Part shown: piece by piece, positions 44,694 to 48,198 of the stretch | How positions within the stretch are numbered: position 1 is the stretch's first letter | Layout of the letters: each line of letters begins with the position of its first letter | NCBI GenBank assembly: GCA_022843925.1 | Contig: JALHMS010000033.1 | Span: forward strand, 1-48,198 | Length of the DNA: 48,198 bases | From: Burkholderiales bacterium | GTDB lineage: Bacteria; Pseudomonadota; Gammaproteobacteria; Burkholderiales; Ga0077523 | Direction: 5' to 3' | Position numbers and translations under genes: made by a program | The notes under the pieces: generated by a model | Told to the model about the DNA's origin: nothing | The model's database searches: none | Seen by the model: the letters and a program-made list of their open reading frames with translations, nothing else

Positions 44694-45050
44694 TCAGCGC
44701 AGCCGCGCCAGCACGCGCGAGCGGTAGGCGGGGTCGATCGTCGCCCCGGGGCGGGCCGCGGCGATCCGCAGTTCCAGCGCCCGCAGCTTGCGCAGTGCGA
44801 CCGCACGGGCAGCATCGTCATCGCAGCGCGCGATGGTCTCGGAGAGGTCGTGCGCCTCCCGGCGGTCGGTGATCTCGGGCGGGACGAGGCCCGCGTTCTT
44901 CATCACGCGCAGCATCGCGCGGACGTCCTCGGGGACGAGCGCGGCATCGTCGAAATCGAGCGGCCGGCCGGCGCCGGGGAGATCGTCGAGGTCCCCGCGC
45001 GCCACGGCTTCCTCGATGCGGGATTCCGCGAGGCGGTCGAACAGGGCCAC
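44694..45050 (-). CDS. DUF1992 (DnaJ homologue subfamily C member 28-like) protein
   Basis: 118 residues from a GTG start. Family signature: LFDRLAESRIEEAVARGDLDDLPGAGRPL, followed by FDDAALVPEDVRAMLRVMKNAGLVPPEI. Bacterial members are short, DnaJ-related without a J domain; their role is unknown. It starts 5 bases after the aldolase stop and ends 2 bases before pxpB begins, so aldolase, DUF1992 and pxpBC may be one transcript. The in-frame ATG farther upstream lies inside the aldolase gene and is rejected. Confidence 0.85.
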   Translation of the reverse strand: MALFDRLAESRIEEAVARGDLDDLPGAGRPLDFDDAALVPEDVRAMLRVMKNAGLVPPEITDRREAHDLSETIARCDDDAARAVALRKLRALELRIAAARPGATIDPAYRSRVLARLR

Positions 45051-45055
45051 GGAGT

Positions 45056-45832
45056 TCAGCTCGCGTAGCCCGGGAACGTGCGATCGAGCCGCCGCAGAAG
45101 CCCGGGCCACACGATCCCGCCCATGCGGCCCTGGGTGCCGATGCGCGCCTGCTCCATCGCCGTGCCGACGATCGCCTGCGGGATGCGTGTGAGCGGCACG
45201 CCGCCGCTCTGCGCGGCGATCTGCACCTCGCACGCGCGCTGCAGCACGTACATGTGGAGGAAGGCGTCCGCGACCGTCTCGCCCACGGTGAGCAGGCCGT
45301 GATTGCGGAGGATCAGATAACTGGCGCCTCCGAGATCCGCGACCAGCCGGGGCCGCTCGTCCTCGCGCAGGGCCACGCCTTCGTAGTCGTGGTACGCGAT
45401 GGAGGCCAGCGGGAAGATCGACTGCTGCGACACCGGCAGCAGGCCGTCCTGCTGGGCCGAGACCGCGACGCCGGCCGTCGTGTGCGTATGGAGGACGCAG
45501 GTGACGTCGTGCCGCGCCGCGTGCACGGCGCTGTGGATGGTGAAGCCCGCAGGGTTGATCGAGAACGGGGAGTCAATCACCACGCGCCCGTCGAGATCGA
45601 TCTTCACCAGGCTGGAGGCGGTGATCTCCTCGAACGTCGCGCCGTAGGGGTTGATGAGGAAGTGCGTCTCGGGCCCCGGCACGCGCGCCGAGATGTGCGT
45701 GAAGACGAGGTCGTCCCAGCCGTGCATCGCCACCAACCGATAGCAGGCCGCGAGATCCACGCGCAGTTGCCATTCCTCCGCACTCACCCTTCCCCGCACG
45801 TCCAGCGCGGCGATATCTGCTGCCATGTCCAT
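45056..45832 (-). CDS. Class II aldolase/adducin family protein
   Basis: 258 residues with the class II aldolase fold: LAACYRLVAMHGWDDLVFTHISARVPG, FLINPYGATFEEITASSLVKIDLDG, and metal-ligand region VLHTHTTAGVAVSAQ with His-Thr-His, then YLILRNHGLLTVGETVADAF with the third His. Such enzymes act on sugar phosphates or decarboxylate beta-keto sugars; the substrate is unknown. I chose MDMAADIAAL because AGGAG lies 8 bases upstream; a GTG start 24 bases earlier is the alternative. It heads a probable unit with DUF1992 and pxpBC. Confidence 0.9.
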   Translation of the reverse strand: MDMAADIAALDVRGRVSAEEWQLRVDLAACYRLVAMHGWDDLVFTHISARVPGPETHFLINPYGATFEEITASSLVKIDLDGRVVIDSPFSINPAGFTIHSAVHAARHDVTCVLHTHTTAGVAVSAQQDGLLPVSQQSIFPLASIAYHDYEGVALREDERPRLVADLGGASYLILRNHGLLTVGETVADAFLHMYVLQRACEVQIAAQSGGVPLTRIPQAIVGTAMEQARIGTQGRMGGIVWPGLLRRLDRTFPGYAS

Positions 45833-45945
45833 GATGCTTGCTCCTGATCCGATCACTCGTCCGATGATAGCGCCCTACGCTCTCTGCCGTGCCATCCGGC
45901 CTGCGGGCGCCGCATAATCGGCCACCCAACGGGAGGAGAACAACG

Positions 45946-47223
45946 ATGAAAACCCTGCTGCAACTGGCGCGCGCCGCCGTGCTCGCCGTCCTGACGACCG
46001 CCCTGCCGCTTGCCGCAGCGCCGCTGCCCGTCGCGCAGCCCGAGGAGGTCGGCCTGTCGTCCGAACGCCTGGCGCTCATCGACGCGAAGGTCAAGGAGTG
46101 GATCGACAGGAAGGAAATCCCCGGCGCCATCGTCATGGTCGCCCGCAACGGCAAGCTCGCGTACGTGAACGTGCAGGGCTTCCGCGACTCCGCGAAGGGC
46201 GAACCGCTCACCGAGGACGCCATCTTCCGGCTGTACTCCATGACCAAGCCCATCACCAGCGTGGCAGCGATGGCGCTGATGGAGGAAGGGAAACTGTCCA
46301 TCGACGAGCCGGTGTCGAAATACCTCCCCGAGTTCAAGAACATGGTGGTCGGCGTCGAGAGCTTCGACCCGAAGACAGGCGCGCAGAGTTTCCACACCAT
46401 GCCCGCCAAACGGCAGATCACCATCCAGGACCTCCTGCGCCACACCTCGGGCCTGACCTACGGCCCGCCGCTGTCGGAGCGCACGCAGATCCAACGCATG
46501 TACAAGGAGGCCGGCATCTGGTCGCAGAACTGGGTGCTCGCCGACTTCGCGAAGGCGCTCGCCAAGATGCCGCTCGTCTTCGAGCCCGGCACGATGTGGG
46601 AGTACGGCTACAACACCGACATCCTCGGCCGCGTCGTCGAAGTCGTCGCCGGCAAGCCGCTCGACCAGGTCTTCGCGGAAGGCGTCCTCGACCCGCTCGG
46701 CATGTCGGACACGCACTTCAACCTGCCGCCCTCGAAGCACGGCCGGATCGCGCAGCCGCAGCCCGATCCGTACACGGGTGTGACGCCCGTGATGCTCGAC
46801 TTCACGCAGCCCACGCAGTTCTTCGCTGGCGGCCACGGCCTCGCGGGTACCGCCGGCGACTACATCCGCTTCACGCAGATGCTCGTCAATGGCGGCACTC
46901 TCGATGGCGCCCGCATCCTCGGCCCGCGCACGGTGGAGTTCGCGGCGTCGAACCACCTGCACCCCGGCATCGACAAGGGCCCCGCGTTCCTCGCCGGCCC
47001 CGGCTACGGCTTCGGCCTCGGTTTCGCAGTCCGCACCGACCGCGGCATGTCGACGTGGAACGGCTCCGTCGGCGACTACTACTGGGGCGGCTACGGCGGC
47101 ACCGCGTTCTGGGTCGACCCGAAGGAGAAGCTGACCTTCGTCTTCATGACCCAGGAACCCGTGCGCCGCCTCGCGTACCGCATGGCGCTCCGCGCACTCG
47201 TGTACCAGTCCATCCTGGAGTAA
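45946..47223 (+). CDS. Serine beta-lactamase/esterase-like hydrolase (class C fold)
   Basis: 425 residues with a signal peptide (1-25, ending LAAA). The nucleophile is Ser98 in SMTK (98-101), with Tyr220 in WEYGYN as the likely second catalytic residue, and GGYGGTAFW near the end in place of the KTG box. Conserved phrases include DLLRHTSGLTYG, PLGMSDTHF and AGGHGLAGTAGDYIRF. It resembles esterase EstB-type and 1,4-butanediol-type hydrolases more than true beta-lactamases. GGAGGAG precedes the ATG. It is followed 7 bases later by the algH-like gene. Confidence 0.9.
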   Translation: MKTLLQLARAAVLAVLTTALPLAAAPLPVAQPEEVGLSSERLALIDAKVKEWIDRKEIPGAIVMVARNGKLAYVNVQGFRDSAKGEPLTEDAIFRLYSMTKPITSVAAMALMEEGKLSIDEPVSKYLPEFKNMVVGVESFDPKTGAQSFHTMPAKRQITIQDLLRHTSGLTYGPPLSERTQIQRMYKEAGIWSQNWVLADFAKALAKMPLVFEPGTMWEYGYNTDILGRVVEVVAGKPLDQVFAEGVLDPLGMSDTHFNLPPSKHGRIAQPQPDPYTGVTPVMLDFTQPTQFFAGGHGLAGTAGDYIRFTQMLVNGGTLDGARILGPRTVEFAASNHLHPGIDKGPAFLAGPGYGFGLGFAVRTDRGMSTWNGSVGDYYWGGYGGTAFWVDPKEKLTFVFMTQEPVRRLAYRMALRALVYQSILE

Positions 47224-47230
47224 CCCAACC

Positions 47231-47818
47231 ATGAAATGGATCGCCGCCCTGCTGCTCGCTGCCCTGCCCCTCGTCTCGTTCGCAGGTGTGGAGGACGACG
47301 GCGAGGCGGCAATCCTCCTCGCGAAGCCCGACATGCCCGACCCGCGCTTCGCGAGAACCGTGGTGCTCGTCACCTTCCCCCAGGACACCGGCCCGATGGG
47401 CGTGGTGCTGAACCGGCCACTGGACCTGCAGCTGGGCAAGTTACTCGGGGCCGACCGCCCCGAACTGGCCGGCCTCGCCGACACGCTGTACTCGGGTGGC
47501 CCGGTGGAGCCGAGCGGGATCCTCTTCGTGTTCCACGCGCCAGAACATCCGCTACGAGCGCTGCCGGTGATCGGGGACGTGTATCTGTCGGGGGATGGGA
47601 AGGTGTTCGAACGGTTGGCCGGGGAGGTCACCGACCCGAAGGCGCGGCGTTTCTATGCGGGCTACGCGGGCTGGGCCGAAGGGCAACTCGACAAGGAGAT
47701 CGAGGAAGACGGCTGGTTCGTGATCCCGGTGACCGAGGAGATTCTGTTCGGGATGCCGGTGGAGGGGATGTGGGAGGGGTTGGTGAAGAGGGCGATGGGG
47801 GCGCGGGCGGGGCGGTAG
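47231..47818 (+). CDS. YqgE/AlgH (UPF0301) family protein with a signal peptide
   Basis: 195 residues. Family motifs are ILLAKPDMPDPRFARTVVLVT, GPMGVVLNRPL, LYSGGPVEPSGILFVFH and FYAGYAGWAEGQLDKEIEEDGWFV. The N-terminus is MKWIAALLLAALPLVSFAG, a signal peptide, whereas cytoplasmic YqgE proteins start with the domain. Members are linked to alginate regulation by name only; the function is unsettled. It is 7 bases after the hydrolase, so the two are probably co-transcribed. Confidence 0.88.
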   Translation: MKWIAALLLAALPLVSFAGVEDDGEAAILLAKPDMPDPRFARTVVLVTFPQDTGPMGVVLNRPLDLQLGKLLGADRPELAGLADTLYSGGPVEPSGILFVFHAPEHPLRALPVIGDVYLSGDGKVFERLAGEVTDPKARRFYAGYAGWAEGQLDKEIEEDGWFVIPVTEEILFGMPVEGMWEGLVKRAMGARAGR

Positions 47819-47899
47819 GAGATTCGGCACCTGCAGCGACCGTGCAGTGGCTGGAAGGGCAATCGATCCCGGACTAGCGTACTCGCGAACCACGCCGCA

Positions 47900-48198
47900 G
47901 AACGAGGAGGGGTCCATGGCCCCGAAAGCGGTTAGTACTGCGGAGACGCTTCAACCGGAACGATCGCTCTCGCGGGCATGGCCCGCTCCTACAGTTCGTG
48001 GCGCATCCACCAGCCGTGATCGCAGCGACGGTGTTGTAGGAGGGGCCCATGGCCCCGAAAGCGGTTAGTACCGAGGAGACGCTTCAACCGGAACGATCGC
48101 TCTCGCGGGCATGGCCCGCTCCTACAGTTCGTGGCGCATCCACCAGCCGTGATCGCAGCGACGGTGTTGTAGGAGGGGCCGATGGCCCCGAAAGCGGT
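47900..48198. repeat. 133-bp tandem repeat at the window edge
   Basis: GCGGTTAGTA recurs at 47928 and 48061, and the next unit begins at 48194, so the period is 133 bp. Each unit has a GGGGCC-CATGGCCCC hairpin and an opposing CGGGCATGGCCCG hairpin. It is the same family as at 1-718 and 14700-15600. The array runs off the end. No gene lies between 47819 and 48198. Confidence 0.9.

Overview
The window is high-GC DNA from a Gram-negative bacterium, most likely a betaproteobacterium. The evidence is three proteins with VPEP-type PEP-CTERM tails, Tat-exported molybdoenzymes, soxYZ and soxC, a TonB-dependent receptor, outer-membrane barrels and many short palindromic repeats. Taxonomy is inferred from gene content only. 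I saw no rRNA, tRNA, phage or CRISPR.

Layout. 1-720 is a 214-bp tandem repeat. 737-5606 holds a SnoaL-like protein, a DUF2780 lipoprotein, an unrecognised membrane protein and a MoxR ATPase/DUF2201 VWA pair. 5712-7962 holds a GFA-family protein, an unlisted 59-aa membrane protein and an ammonium transporter with a good sigma-54 promoter. 8299-10701 is a SoxC-like sulfite dehydrogenase, a cytochrome c and a DUF924 protein with overlapping ends. 11306-13837 encodes an M19-like hydrolase fused to four cysteine-rich modules. 13867-18284 holds a Rossmann protein, a second tandem repeat block, a nitronate monooxygenase and a DUF4394 PEP-CTERM protein.

18285-24482 holds an outer-membrane protein with a MITE-like element at its stop codon, a tight operon of two molybdenum-hydroxylase subunits followed by soxY-soxZ, sfsA, a lipoprotein and a 52-aa protein that is only a signal peptide plus PEP-CTERM tail. 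A nine-copy 129-130 bp repeat array follows. 25783-30468 is a CO-dehydrogenase-like cluster: coxL divergent from coxS-coxM-coxD. 30488-34384 is a giant membrane patatin. 34605-36024 contains a RAYT (REP-associated tyrosine transposase) between two blocks of the same palindromic family as the nine-copy array.

36030-45832 is all on the minus strand: gamma-glutamyltransferase, an OprC/NosA-type copper receptor with an upstream PEP-CTERM protein, an outer-membrane protein, 5-oxoprolinase (pxpB-pxpC, a repeat, pxpA), a DUF1992 protein and a class II aldolase. 45946-47818 encodes a serine beta-lactamase-like hydrolase and an AlgH-family protein with a signal peptide. The window ends in a 133-bp tandem repeat.

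Themes. Two REP-like families fill most gaps; one surrounds its probable transposase. The most promising unusual systems are the copper receptor/PEP-CTERM operon, whose small protein should begin with histidine after signal cleavage, the molybdenum hydroxylase-SoxYZ operon, and the hydrolase with cysteine-rich modules.
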